64,000 bases of DNA from Aquarana catesbeiana (Eukaryota > Chordata > Amphibia > Anura > Ranidae), in assembly GCF_042186555.1 (NCBI RefSeq), contig NC_133324.1, forward strand, positions 222,319,145 to 222,383,144, given 5' to 3'. Positions 10,133 to 19,074 of this stretch are shown piece after piece. The notes under the pieces were generated by a model that worked only from the letters and a program-made list of their open reading frames with translations, was not told where the DNA came from and made no database searches. The position numbers were made by a program, and so were the translations under genes. Numbering within the stretch: position 1 is the stretch's first letter; the number at the start of each line of letters is the position of its first letter.

Positions 10133-10571
10133 TGCGAGGAAATACTTAAAACTCCCTCGCCCTAAGACAGGAGTGCACCTCCCCATCCTCCTCTTCTCTC
10201 TATCCTCCACTTCCTACTGTTCTATCCTTTTCCTTCTTGTAACTCTACCAAATATAATAAGCATTAAAGAGTATAGGGTTGATCGAAGCCCTAAAGCTGT
10301 TATGGGAGGGTCATATACAGGTTGCACTGGGTTGGGGAGCTGGGGAGTGAGAATTCTCCTCCCGAGACTCCTCAGGCTATACCTGAAACGCCATAAAGAA
10401 TTAACAATCATATGGAATTATCTGTCGTGTAACCTCCCTATCTCTTCCATTTTGTTCTTTTTACTTTTGTACGGTTATTTTGTATAAATGTCTTGTTGTT
10501 GGTTCTTATACCTCAAACAGAACATGTAAAACTTTATCTTGTGTAAAATCTTGAATAAAAATATTGGAAAA
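10133..10571 (+). other. L1 3' UTR
   Basis: About 440 bp after the ORF2 stop, AT-rich, ending with the signal AATAAA (10554-10559) and TATTGGAAAA. The 19-bp duplication follows immediately. A long A tail is absent; only four A bases precede the duplication, unlike mammalian L1. Confidence 0.8.
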
Positions 10572-10590
10572 CAAAAATAAAGAAAATACA
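10572..10590. repeat. L1 target site duplication, right copy
   Basis: This is a perfect repeat of 4065-4083; Harbinger sequence resumes after it. Confidence 0.93.
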
Positions 10591-11255
10591 TTTTTGCAAA
10601 AATATCTTGTTTTTAGTCTTGTTTGCATTTAGTTTTGTCTGTCTCCTAGTGCACCTGTAGTGGCAAGTGCATTTCCCTTTAGTTAATAAGGCCCTTTGTC
10701 ACTGTAACCACACAAAAATTAACAAAAAATCTTATTGATAAATAATCAGCCACACACATTGTAGTAGTAAAAACATTTTACTGTGTGCACATTGAAAGGT
10801 GCATTTTTTGGAAACGTGTTTTTTTTTTTGTTTTTTTTTTTTTTTATAAAAAATATTTGTTTTTTTTTGGTATTTTAGGCATATTTCAACAAAAATAGAC
10901 CTTGTTTACAAAATTTAAATTAACAACAGGGTTTTTAAAAACCTACAAAAAAAAAGGAACATGTTAATAACAGTGCTGGTGATGTCAACCTTGTAAAGCC
11001 AAAAATTTGCAGATGCTCAAAATTGTGGATTAAAAAAGGTTCTAGTCAACATGTGCTATCTCCTATCATGGGGGAGCAATGTACGTGTTTTGTGTGTGCA
11101 ATCCCTTTGTTCCTCTCACAAACTAACATTTTGATGATGAAGGGGTTGCAAACACAAAACAAGTACATTGATATCCCCTGATGGAAGATAGCACATGATG
11201 ACACACCGTGGGCATCTGCAAATTGTTTGAACTATTTTTTTCAAATGTAAAAAAT
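10591..11255. other. AT-rich non-coding part of the Harbinger with a small inverted repeat
   Basis: No coding potential is seen. T and A runs dominate 10800-10960. Between 11050 and 11200 two arms are inverted copies of each other: CATGTGCTATCTCCTATCAT on the left, and on the right, read inverted, CATGTGCTATCTTCCATCAG. Both continue with CAATGTACNTGTTTTGTGT. The arms flank a short loop around 11120. Confidence 0.65.
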
Positions 11256-11437
11256 TTAAGAAAAACCAAACTTGACAATGAAATGAAGAACATGATTCAT
11301 TTGCTGTTGCATGGTGTCCAGCCGATTCCTCATACTGTCAATTTGGCCATTCCACACCATTATCTGGCCAATGAGTCTTTGGGCACTGTCTGTGCTAAAT
11401 GGCTCCGCCGCTTGGCCTTCCACAACCAGAACATCAC
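11256..11437 (-). pseudogene. Harbinger Myb/SANT-like gene, last exon
   Basis: Read on the minus strand, an acceptor TTTTAG precedes GTGATGTTCTGGTTGTGG (about 11437). The open frame gives GDVLVVEGQAAEPF, then LIGQIMVWNGQIDSMRNRLDTM and QQQMNHVLHFIVKFGFS before the stop. The heptad pattern is a likely C-terminal coiled coil, as is common in Myb-like helper proteins of Harbinger elements. The exon itself is open, but the gene is broken upstream by a stop in the Myb domain and a likely shift in the middle exon. Confidence 0.55.
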
Positions 11438-11486
11438 CTAAAATGTGTGGATAAAAAAAATTAATTAAAATATGCACGCCTAAATA

Positions 11487-11673
11487 CATTACCTTAAGCT
11501 GGGGTGTCAGTCACTCATATGCTGGGGTTGAAATCTCGCGCACTTCCTCCACCTCTCCTTCCTCCAGCTCGTCAGGTGGGCGTGGTCTTGGGCTGGGGCA
11601 TATTCAGCTTCAGGCTGGTGACTTGGGGGGGTCCTGGGATCCTTGGACTGTTGTCTGAGTCTTTTCTCCCCTA
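11487..11673 (-). pseudogene. Harbinger Myb/SANT-like gene, probable middle exon, frame-damaged
   Basis: On the minus strand, the acceptor TTTAATTATCATAG is followed by GGGAGAAAAGACTCAG. The frame reads SKDPRTPPSHQPEAEYAPAQ and then becomes basic and tryptophan-rich up to a stop. Switching by one base near CACCTGACGAGC gives an acidic run (DELEEGEVEEVREISTP), more typical of a linker between a Myb domain and a coiled coil. I read this as a frameshift. A possible donor, AAGGTAATG, lies near 11490. The exon limits are approximate. Confidence 0.45.
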
Positions 11674-12240
11674 TGATAATTAAACAAAAGGTATAGTTAA
11701 AACACAGTGGTATTTCTTTTTTCAAAAAATAATATGAAACGTTGGTTAGGAGTTGGGGACAATTGTCATTTTTTGGCCACAAAAATTTAGAAGACAGGAT
11801 GAAAATTCCCCCTGAACAAAAATTATAAACAATACACATTTTCATGCAAGTTTCACAGATGCAGACACCTCAATGATCTCCTATGTGTATTACCCCTCAA
11901 AAATTTCTTTAGGGTCACATAGTACACTAGTGCTCGTGAGTCCAGATGTGGAAACAGCTGCTGTGTCCTGTCCTTACATTACACTGAATCATTTTTGAAG
12001 AAGCATTATATTTTCAAAAACATCTACACATCACCCCATTTTTGTAATACGACAAATTCTCAAGACCTAAATGTATGTCCAACCCTGTACCATCGTTTTT
12101 GGCGAAAAAAACTTGTCATTTTCTTAGTATCATATGTATTTTTACAAAGAACGGTCTTTACGAACGATGCTGTATAAACAAAAAACATATGGATCAGCAT
12201 GCAAGTTAAGTATCTCAATAGGAACACACAACAAGTACTT

Positions 12241-12570
12241 ACTTTTTTTAAGCAGCTTCTTTATTCGCCAATATTGTTCAGGCTCCCTACTTTTGAGGTC
12301 AGACCACCGCTTCCTCAATTGACCTTAAACCCGTTTAGTGCCAAATTTTTCTTCTAGACCGGTGACAACTGAGGCCATTATTTTGTCCTTCCGCATATTG
12401 GGTCGGGTGTACGGTCCTTTTTTCCCATCGTAGTCCTCCCTTCTCAATATGGACACCATCTCCACCATCTCTTCAAAAGCCATGTTGGTGGCCTTATATC
12501 TCCTCCTGGATGTGGATGGTTGTGGCTCCGGGCTTTCCCCCGCGCTAGTTGCAGAAAATCTCTCCGCCAT
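12241..12570 (-). pseudogene. Harbinger Myb/SANT-like DNA-binding protein, first exon with premature stop
   Basis: Starting at the ATG at 12570, the frame reads MAERFSATSAGESPEPQPST. The helices of a Myb/SANT-like (Myb_DNA-bind_5 type) domain follow, with MAFEEMVEMVSILRREDYDG and MRKDKIMASVVTGLEEKFG. A TAA stop lies at 12325-12327. Without any frame change the sequence after the stop continues GQLRKRWSDLKSREPEQYW, then RIKKLLKK, up to a donor GTAAGT near 12241. The stop therefore cuts the third helix of an otherwise intact domain, probably by a single change of a lysine codon. The protein would normally bind transposon DNA and help bring the transposase to the nucleus (family knowledge). Confidence 0.75.
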
Positions 12571-12765
12571 CTTTCTCTGTATACTCCCACTGCGCAACGA
12601 AGAGTGAAGGGGTGGGGACAAATCGTACTAAAGAACGTCAGGGGCGGGGCGACGCAGGCGGAGCATGACACATGCACAGTGTATATAAAGCTTAGAAGTT
12701 TAGAATTATATTTGCAGGTCATGATCTGAAAATTGTGTGTGATTGCGTAACCCAAAATTACAACT
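12571..12765. promoter_or_regulatory. Possible bidirectional promoter between two Harbinger genes
   Basis: The Myb-like gene runs left from 12570 and the third ORF runs right from 12766, so 195 bp separate divergent starts. A TATA-like GTGTATATAAAGC lies at about 12680 in plus orientation. A GGGGCGGGGC block at about 12640 resembles an Sp1 site. Function is inferred from layout only. Confidence 0.45.
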
Positions 12766-13290
12766 ATGTCCCTTTTTTTTACCCAGGATGAGCTCAGCCA
12801 GGAGGAGGCCTTGCCCAGTGGGAGAGAGGAGGCGGCCTTGCCCAGTGGGAGAGAGAAGGAGGCTGTGGCTGGGCCCAGTAGAAGCCACACGGAGTGTCAG
12901 GTGCCTCCCCTCCGCATTACCACCAAAAGGCCCAGAAAAATGACCCAAACTGAGGAGGAATCACTAGCCCTCATTCGTGAAGCCAGCCAAATCCTCAGCA
13001 CACCACCCAATGCAGAAGAGGCGTATGGGACATATATGGCCACCAGATTGGTGGAACTCGAAAAGGGGCAACGCCTCCTCTGTGAGGGTCTGATTTTTCA
13101 GGCGTATCAGAAGGGCTTGAGAGGGGAGCTTACTGCTAAAACATATCTAGCAGATGAAGCCACTCCTCCTCCTCCTCCTGCCCCAAGTACACCACCAGAG
13201 GCACAGCTTCCAAGGAAGGCTGCAGAGAAGCGTGGAGGGAAGGCTGCAAGGCAGCATGCAGGGAAGGCTCCACGGAAGAGTCGAAAGTGA
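12766..13290 (+). CDS. Third Harbinger ORF, 174-aa protein with possible BESS-like segment and basic tail
   Basis: This frame is open for 174 residues inside the Harbinger, downstream of and divergent from the Myb-like gene. It has an internal duplication (two copies of EALPSGREE-like sequence, residues 14-31) and an acidic/helical region from about residue 58 (MTQTEEESLALIREASQIL). The core YGTYMATRLVELEKGQRLL, CEGLIFQAYQKG near residues 86-116 resembles the BESS-like C-terminus of MADF/Myb-type proteins (weak resemblance, from memory). A proline run follows, then a Lys/Arg-rich tail (EKRGGKAARQHAGKAPRKSRK) like a nuclear localisation or DNA-binding tail. A good acceptor, TTTTTTTTTACCCAG at about 12787, could make this a spliced exon with start codon elsewhere. 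AATAAA lies near 13448. Function unknown. Confidence 0.55.
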   Translation: MSLFFTQDELSQEEALPSGREEAALPSGREKEAVAGPSRSHTECQVPPLRITTKRPRKMTQTEEESLALIREASQILSTPPNAEEAYGTYMATRLVELEKGQRLLCEGLIFQAYQKGLRGELTAKTYLADEATPPPPPAPSTPPEAQLPRKAAEKRGGKAARQHAGKAPRKSRK

Positions 13291-14440
13291 TTGCCTGGCT
13301 TCTGTCTGGTCTGACTGTGCTCCCTGTGCTCCCTAGTCGCAAGATAACAATTTTCTTGTCCTAAAACTTGATGTGTGTCCTGGGGGACGAAAGGCTTCAC
13401 AGATTCCAAAAGTGTCTCCAGTGTTGCCTTCCTCATTTTTTTTCCTAAAATAAATGGATATTTTCTTTAGCTTACACTATTGACTATGTTTTGATTCAAA
13501 AACAACATTTGGTTTGGGAGTAGGCAGGTACAGGTCAAAAAGACTATGTGGATTTTTTCCAAAAGGCTAAATCATTTTGAAAATCAAGTGCAAAGTACTA
13601 GTGAAAAGTGCACTTTAGAAATTGCACTGCAAGTGCACTTGTTGGAAGTGCAGTCGCTGTAAATCTGAGGGGAAGATCTGAAATGAGGGGAAGCTCTGCT
13701 GATTTTATCATACAATCATGTGCAAGAGAAAGTTTTTTTTTTTTTGTGGTTCCTTGCATGTGCCCCTCGGATCCACAGCGAATGCACTTCCAAATGCTCT
13801 TTCTGTGCAATTCCAAGTACAATTTGCACTTGTAGTGAAAAATGAATTTGCCTTGGGAAAAAAAAACCCCTATGTCTAATTAACAAGGGACACCAACCTC
13901 ATTAAGGTTCATTAAAACAACACAAAATATTGTGGTAACTTGAAACTACAAAACTAAAAAAAATAAAAATAAACATTTTGTATAATTTAGCACACATTGT
14001 AAAATAGATAGTGCTTAAATCTAAAAAAAAGAAAGATGCGTCCACAATCTAATTTAATACTTTATTTATGGAGATCTGGCTTTTGAAAAATATCATATTA
14101 GTCATGGCATGAGGATAAATCATGAAGAAAGTAGTTCGTGAGAACTCTGTGTGAATATAAAGCAGCAAAACAACTTCATTCTTCTCGCATTATAAAGAAA
14201 AAAAAAAGCCCTGTATTAAAAGATCACAGAAGAGGAATGTGCTAACTTCAATATGAAGGCTAGTTTTACCAGATCGAGCGCTTCCGTCTTGTACTTACTT
14301 CAGAGCATGCGTAAGTTTTGGTCCGTCGGACTAGCACACAGACGACCGGTTTGTACGCTAGAAAGCAGAGTCCGTCGGACTGATTTGAAACATGTTTCAA
14401 ATCTAAGTCCGTCAAACTTTTGGGGAAAAAAAGTCAGCTG
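13291..14440. other. Harbinger 3' non-coding region
   Basis: About 1.15 kb with no supported coding frame. It contains the AATAAA for the preceding ORF (about 13448) and AT-rich sequence. Around 13590-13660 short repeats of AAGTGCA occur. Confidence 0.5.
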
Positions 14441-14479
14441 AAGCCCACACACGATCGAATTGTCCGACAGACTCCGGTA

Positions 14480-14524
14480 CGCCGGACCAAGTATGCCGGA
14501 AAGTCCGCTCGTGTGTACGTGGCA
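14480..14524 (-). repeat. Harbinger right terminal inverted repeat
   Basis: Read inverted this begins TGCCACGTACACACGAGCGG and matches the left end at 1654-1698 with two differences. It is followed by TTA (14525-14527). Confidence 0.9.
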
Positions 14525-15164
14525 TTAGCATTGAAAATCCACACAAATATTTATATTTGATGTTTTAAAAAAAGTCCAAACTCAAACAAATTAGCAAGGT
14601 GATGAGAAAAACAACTTTTGATGCCGCCCCTCACACTCTGCAAGATTGATCAGATGCTTCAAATCTGGATAGAAGAAATAGATTTAAATGAAGCCAGATG
14701 GCCTCTTACCGAATATGATGGACCGCAGATTATAAGGGTCAAACTCGCCTGGTACCAACAGTACACTGTAGCAGCTTTTCACCCGGTCCACTCCAGAGAG
14801 ACAAGCCAGCCACTCTACCTCGTTATGTACACCAAGGTGAGATATTCATTTAAATTCACTTGTAACAACAGCAGCTATCAGCTGTGATGTTTCACCTGGT
14901 CTGCTCAATGGGAATAGCCGCTCTCTTCCGTCATGGGTAACAGGATGGATTTAAATAATTTTCCTTTTACTCCAAAACTCCTCCAATAAGTGTTTCAAAT
15001 GGTTTGTTAAAATAAAAAGAAGAAGGAATTCATAGTGCAGCAAATCGTACTATTTATTCAAAAAGATTTTCTCGTGCACAGCAAAAAAATATACACGGCA
15101 CACAACTCTGAGCTATCAAGCTATCAGCTGGTGCGTGGTGACATCACGGGGTTCTCTCCAACCT
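14525..15164 (+). repeat. Foldback element, inner part of left arm
   Basis: This is an inverted copy of 15165-15720. Matching landmarks include ATCCACACAAATATTT, GCAAGGTGATGAGAAAAACA, GCCGCCCCTCACACTCTGCA, AGACAAGCCAGCCACTCTAC and CATAGTGCAGCAAATCGTA. The symmetry axis is near 15165 (CCAACC|TGGCTGG). The left arm has about 80 extra bases (15048-15128) not present on the right. An 89-codon frame here is not conserved in the other arm and is not called a gene. Confidence 0.88.
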
Positions 15165-16184
15165 GGCTGGAAAGAACCCCCATGACTTCACCACGCACCA
15201 TACTACGATTTGCTGCACTATGAAGTTCTTCTTTTTCTTTTAACAAACCATTTGAAACATTTATTGGAGGAGTTTTGGAGTAAAAGGAAAATTATTTAAA
15301 TCCATCCTGTTACCCATGACGCAAGAGAGCGGCTATCCCCTTTGAGCAGACCAGGTGGAACATCACAGCTGATAGCTGCTGCTGTTACGAGTGAATGGAA
15401 ATGAATATCTCATCTTGGTGTTCCTAACGAAGTAGAGTGGCTGGCTTGTCTCTCTGGAGTGGACCGGGTGAAAAGCTGCTACAGTGTACTGTTGGTACCA
15501 GCCGAGTTTGACCCTTATAATCTGGGGTCCATCATATTTGGTAAGAGGCCATCTGGCTTCATTTAAGTCTTTCTTCTATCCAGATTTGAAGCATCTGATC
15601 AATCTTGCAGAGTGTGAGGGGCGGCATCAAAAGTTGTTTTTCTCATCACCTTGCTAATTTGTTTCAGTTTGGACTTTTTTTTAATACATTAAATACAAAT
15701 ATTTGTGTGGATTTTCAATTCTTAGGCCCCTTTCACACGATTGGACCGTTCAGGTCCATTTGTCAGTTTTGACGGCGGACCTGAACGGGCGCTCCATGTT
15801 AGCTAGCCTATGGAGCGACGGATGTCAGAGGAGACATGTCCGCTGACACCCGACCCCATCCGATCCGCTAAAAGCAGTGGCACCTGACAAGCCCCTCCCC
15901 GCTCAGTGAGCAGAGAGGGACCTGTCATCCGCTAGCTCAGCGGAAATCAATGGAGAGATCTCCCGCTGAGCCGGCGGACCGAGGCGGGCTCCGTGGAAGG
16001 GGAGTCCGCCTCGCGTGAATGAGGTCTTTCGTTTTCACTTGGGACGTTTTTCTTTTTATCACTATATTAATTCATTCATTAGCGATCAATTTATTCACCT
16101 TAGTATATTCATTTATTAATGTGTTGCATGTTTTTCACATATGGTTTCATATATTGTGTTGTGAAGTTTGTGCGCAATGTCCTT

Positions 16185-16190
<6 letters not shown>
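15165..16190 (-). repeat. Foldback element, right arm with unoccupied Harbinger site
   Basis: The arm pairs with 14525-15164 and then, without interruption, with 1653-1171. At about 15719-15730 it reads TTTTCAATTCTTAGGCCCC. The other arm, with the Harbinger removed, reads GGGGCCTTAGCATTGAAAA-like sequence in the inverted sense. The right arm therefore preserves the pre-insertion site. The arm ends in the TGTGTG array at about 16187. Confidence 0.88.
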
Positions 16191-16248
<58 letters not shown>

Positions 16249-16256
16249 TATATATA
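16187..16256. repeat. Microsatellite (TG)n(TA)n
   Basis: About 25 bases of TG are followed by about 45 bases of TA with one interruption. It lies between the foldback element and the hAT-like element; the latter appears to have inserted into the TA array. Confidence 0.9.
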
Positions 16257-16257
16257 T

Positions 16258-17139
16258 TAGAGCTGTGGAAATTAAATATTAATTCCTCGATTAATCGTCA
16301 ATTTTTTTGATCAGTAGGCTGCCTGCCCTGGGGCCGCTTTGGGCCAAACTGTGGCTGCAGCGCAGCGCTCCGCTCCCTCCTCCTCCTCCTCCTTCACTAT
16401 ATGTCATATACAGCCTGTGGGCATCTCCCGCTTTGTGTCTCCGAGCTGAGTGTAAAAACTTTGGCTGTGCTGTGAAAAAAGTCTCGCTCTCCTCCTAGAT
16501 CAGCTCGTGTGATAGACGCAGTGTTCTGTCTATTACATGAGCTGATCTAGGAAGAGGGCGGAACTTATCACGCTCCGAGACACACAGCGGGAGATGCCTG
16601 CAGACTGTGTAATCCAGGCACAGACACTGACTACAGTGAGGCTGCGATTATGGGCACGGTGAGACTGCATTATGGGCACGGCGAGGCTGTGATTATGGGC
16701 ACGGTGAGACAGCATTATGGGCACGGTGAGACAGCAATTATAGGCACGGCGAGGCTGCGATTATGGGCACAGTGAGACAGCAGTATAGGCACAGTGAGGC
16801 TGCGATTATGGGCACGGTGAAGCTGCGATTATGGGCACGGTGAGACTGCATTATGGGAACGGTGTGGCTGAGAATATGGGCATGGTAAGTCCGGTGAAAC
16901 TGCATTATGGGCACGGTAAGGCTGCGATGCTGCGATTATGGGGACGGTAAGGCTGAGATTATGGGCATGGTGAGGCTGAGTTTATGACGTGTGACGTCCT
17001 AGCCATGCCCAGCTATGTCTGGCTTCAGCCGTTGCCATAACAAAGCTGCTAATGCGTTATAATTAATCGAAATTAGTTGATTAATTGATAAAGAATATCG
17101 ATTAATCGAACACAAAAATTTTAATCAGTAACAGCCCTA
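16258..17139. mobile_element. Non-autonomous hAT-like element in a TA array
   Basis: The left end reads TAGAGCTGT and the right end, inverted, TAGGGCTGT. Near both ends GATTAATCG motifs recur (16290-16300 and 17060-17110). Both flanks are TA repeats, so an 8-bp duplication cannot be told from the array. No transposase frame is present; the interior is a GC-richer stretch and a minisatellite. The class is inferred from end sequence and flank. Confidence 0.6.
16634..16985 (+). repeat. Minisatellite, 21-24 bp units (GATTATGGGCACGGTGAGGC)
   Basis: About fifteen imperfect units run through the hAT-like element. Variants alternate GAGGCTGC, GAGACTGC and GAGACAGC. It has no convincing coding meaning. 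Confidence 0.85.
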
Positions 17140-17446
17140 ATATATATATATATATATATATTTTTAAATTGAGTATTTAATTTTGAACATTTACACCTTT
17201 TCTTTTTTTAAAAGTTTATCACACTTTTTCACGTAACTATTTTAAGTTATCACTTGGTGGTTGGGCAAGTGCAGAATAATTAAAACTAGCTGCAACATCA
17301 CATGCATATGTGTTCTCATATACACCTGATGTATTGATATATGCATAGAGTAATGCAGTAAAATGTCTAAGAACTAAAAAAGTAAAGCAAAAAATGTAGG
17401 CATCTTGTTGAAATTGCTAGCAGAACTTTGAGACGTGTGCTAAATA

Positions 17447-18880
17447 TGCATCGGTCAGCCATAACATTATGACCACCCACTTAATATTGAGTAGGTCCCC
17501 CTTTTGCTGCCAAAACAGCCCTGACCTGGTGAGGCATGGACTCCTCTACACTTCTGAAAATATGCTGTGGTACCAGGCACCAAACTGCCAGTAGCAGATC
17601 ACTGCCCTCACTACCTAGCCGTCATGACATCCTGGTGCCATCTCTTCCCCACGTAAGCAATGCACATGCACCCGGCATTCCACATGATGTATAAGAAAAT
17701 GTGATTCATCAGACCAGGCCACCTTGTTGGATTAGTGCAGTCCTGATGCTCATGTGCCCATTGTAGGTGCTTTTGGCTGTAGACACAGGTCATCACGGAC
17801 CCTCTGACTGGTTTGCAGCTACGCATCCCCATACACAACTAACTGCATTGCACTATGGGGTTGAGTTACTAAAACTGGAGCACTCAGAATCTGGTGAAGC
17901 TGTGCATGGTAGCCAATCAGCTTCTAACTTTAACTTGTTCAATTAAGCTTTGGCAGTAATACCTGGAAGCTGATTGGTTTCTATGCAAAGCTGCACCAGA
18001 TTTTGCACTCTCCTGTTTTAGCAAATCATCCCCATCTTTCTATCAGAACCAACATTAAAGCTGAACCTCACCCAAAAGGGGAAGTTCCACTCGTTTGCAC
18101 CCCCCCCTTCCACTACCACATTTGGCACTTTTTTTTGGGGGGGGGAGAGGGTAGTGGGTATCTGTTTTTGACAGTTACCTGCTCCCACTTCCCTTCAGAT
18201 TGCCGCAATGATCTGTGCGGAAGTTTAGCCCCCCCGCCTTTCCCCCACAGTCTTCTGGGACACATCACAGGTCCTAGAAGCCTGTGGGACCATTCACAAA
18301 GCACAGCGTGGCTCGTGCATGTGCGGTAGGAAATGGACTGCAAAGCCAGAAGGCTTCGCTGCCAGTTTCTTACCCAAGATGAATTGGCTTGCGTGAGGAC
18401 ATCCTGGATCCCTGGACAGGTAAGTGTCCTTATATTAAATGCCAGCAGCTACAGTATTTGTAGCTGCTGACTTTAAATTTGTTTGGGGGTGGGACTGGAG
18501 CTCCTCTAACTTTTTCAGAGTTACAGTAGCTTTTACATGGCCCAATAAGCCTTGGCTGTCCATGATCCTGCTGCCAGTTTTCTTTTCTTGGACCACTTTT
18601 GGTAGGTCCTGGCCACTGCAGACTAGAAACATCCCACAACAGCTGCAGTTTTGTAGTTGCTCTGACCCAGTCTTCTAGCCAGAACAATTTGGCCCTTGTC
18701 AAATTTTCTCAAATGCTCACAATTGCCCATTGTTTCTGCTTTCAACATATCAACTTCAGGGATAACGTGTTCATGTGCTGCCTAATATATCCCACCCACT
18801 TGCATGTGCCATTGTCACAAGATAATCAATGTTATTCACCTTACCTGTCGGTGGGCATAATGTTATGGCTGATTGGTCTT
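17447..18880 (-). mobile_element. Decayed Tc1-family transposon with inserted repeats
   Basis: The left end carries GGTCAGCCATAACATTATGA and the right end, inverted, CAATCAGCCATAACATTATG. A TA precedes the left end. Minus-strand remnants of a Tc1 transposase can be seen: a start-side region near 18720-18500 and an end-side region near 17840-17480. All are broken by stops and by at least two insertions (a palindromic MITE at 17856-18031 and other repeat DNA to about 18430). It cannot encode a working enzyme. Confidence 0.8.
17856..18031. mobile_element. Palindromic MITE inside the Tc1 remnant
   Basis: The two halves are inverted copies around about 17945. Left half: CTAAAACTGGAGCACTCAGA and AGCCAATCAGCTTC. 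Right half, inverted: CTAAAACAGGAGAGTGCAAA and ACCAATCAGCTTC. Outer ends read GGGTTGAGTTACTAAA and, inverted, GGGGATGATTTGCTAAA. About 176 bp with no coding content. Confidence 0.75.
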
Positions 18881-19074
18881 CTTATCACGTTTATTTTGCC
18901 CTAATACAAAATGGAGAGCTTCAAAGGCAGCTTAAAAGGATATTAACCATTCTTACTTCATCCCCTATCCCAACAAAGCAGGTATAAATATAATTTAAAA
19001 GGTTAAGGTGAAGAAACTGAAGTCTTTTGAAATCTCAACTTGTTACCAAATAAGTTTAAACATCTTCACTCTTA

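Larger units (their letters stand above)
4084..10571 (+). mobile_element. Full-length L1/Tx1-type LINE retrotransposon with both ORFs open
   Basis: The element is about 6.5 kb, bounded by a perfect 19-bp duplication. It has a GC-rich 5' UTR (4084-4211), ORF1 (4212-5606), a long inter-ORF spacer with a 53-bp T run, ORF2 (6341-10132) and a 3' UTR with AATAAA at 10554-10559. It ends ...AATATTGGAAAA without a long A tail. Domain content (coiled coil plus RRM-like ORF1; apurinic-type endonuclease, reverse transcriptase and C-terminal Cys-His motif in ORF2) places it in the L1/Tx1 superclade. A 5'-truncated relative lies at 57170-59450 on the other strand. Confidence 0.93.
1654..14524 (+). mobile_element. 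PIF/Harbinger DNA transposon, autonomous type, interrupted by an L1
   Basis: The terminal inverted repeats are about 45 bp. The left end starts TGCCGCATACACACGAGCGG and the right end, read inverted, starts TGCCACGTACACACGAGCGG; both continue with GACTTTCCGGCATACTTGG. They differ at two of the first seven positions and then match to GGTCCGGCG. The element is flanked by TTA on both sides. Without the 6.5-kb L1 it is about 6.4 kb. It carries a plus-strand DDE transposase (2132-3999), a minus-strand Myb/SANT-like gene (about 11256-12570) and a third plus-strand ORF (12766-13290). It sits in the left arm of a foldback element whose right arm keeps the unoccupied site near 15719-15730. Confidence 0.9.

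Noticed and set aside
12444..12890. 148-codon minus-strand frame overlapping the Myb-like exon and the third ORF
   Set aside because: It runs antisense to or out of frame with two better-supported genes and has no domain.
14618..14887. 89-codon frame (MMPPLTLCKIDQM...) in the foldback arm
   Set aside because: The equivalent region of the other arm does not keep the frame, and no family resemblance is seen.
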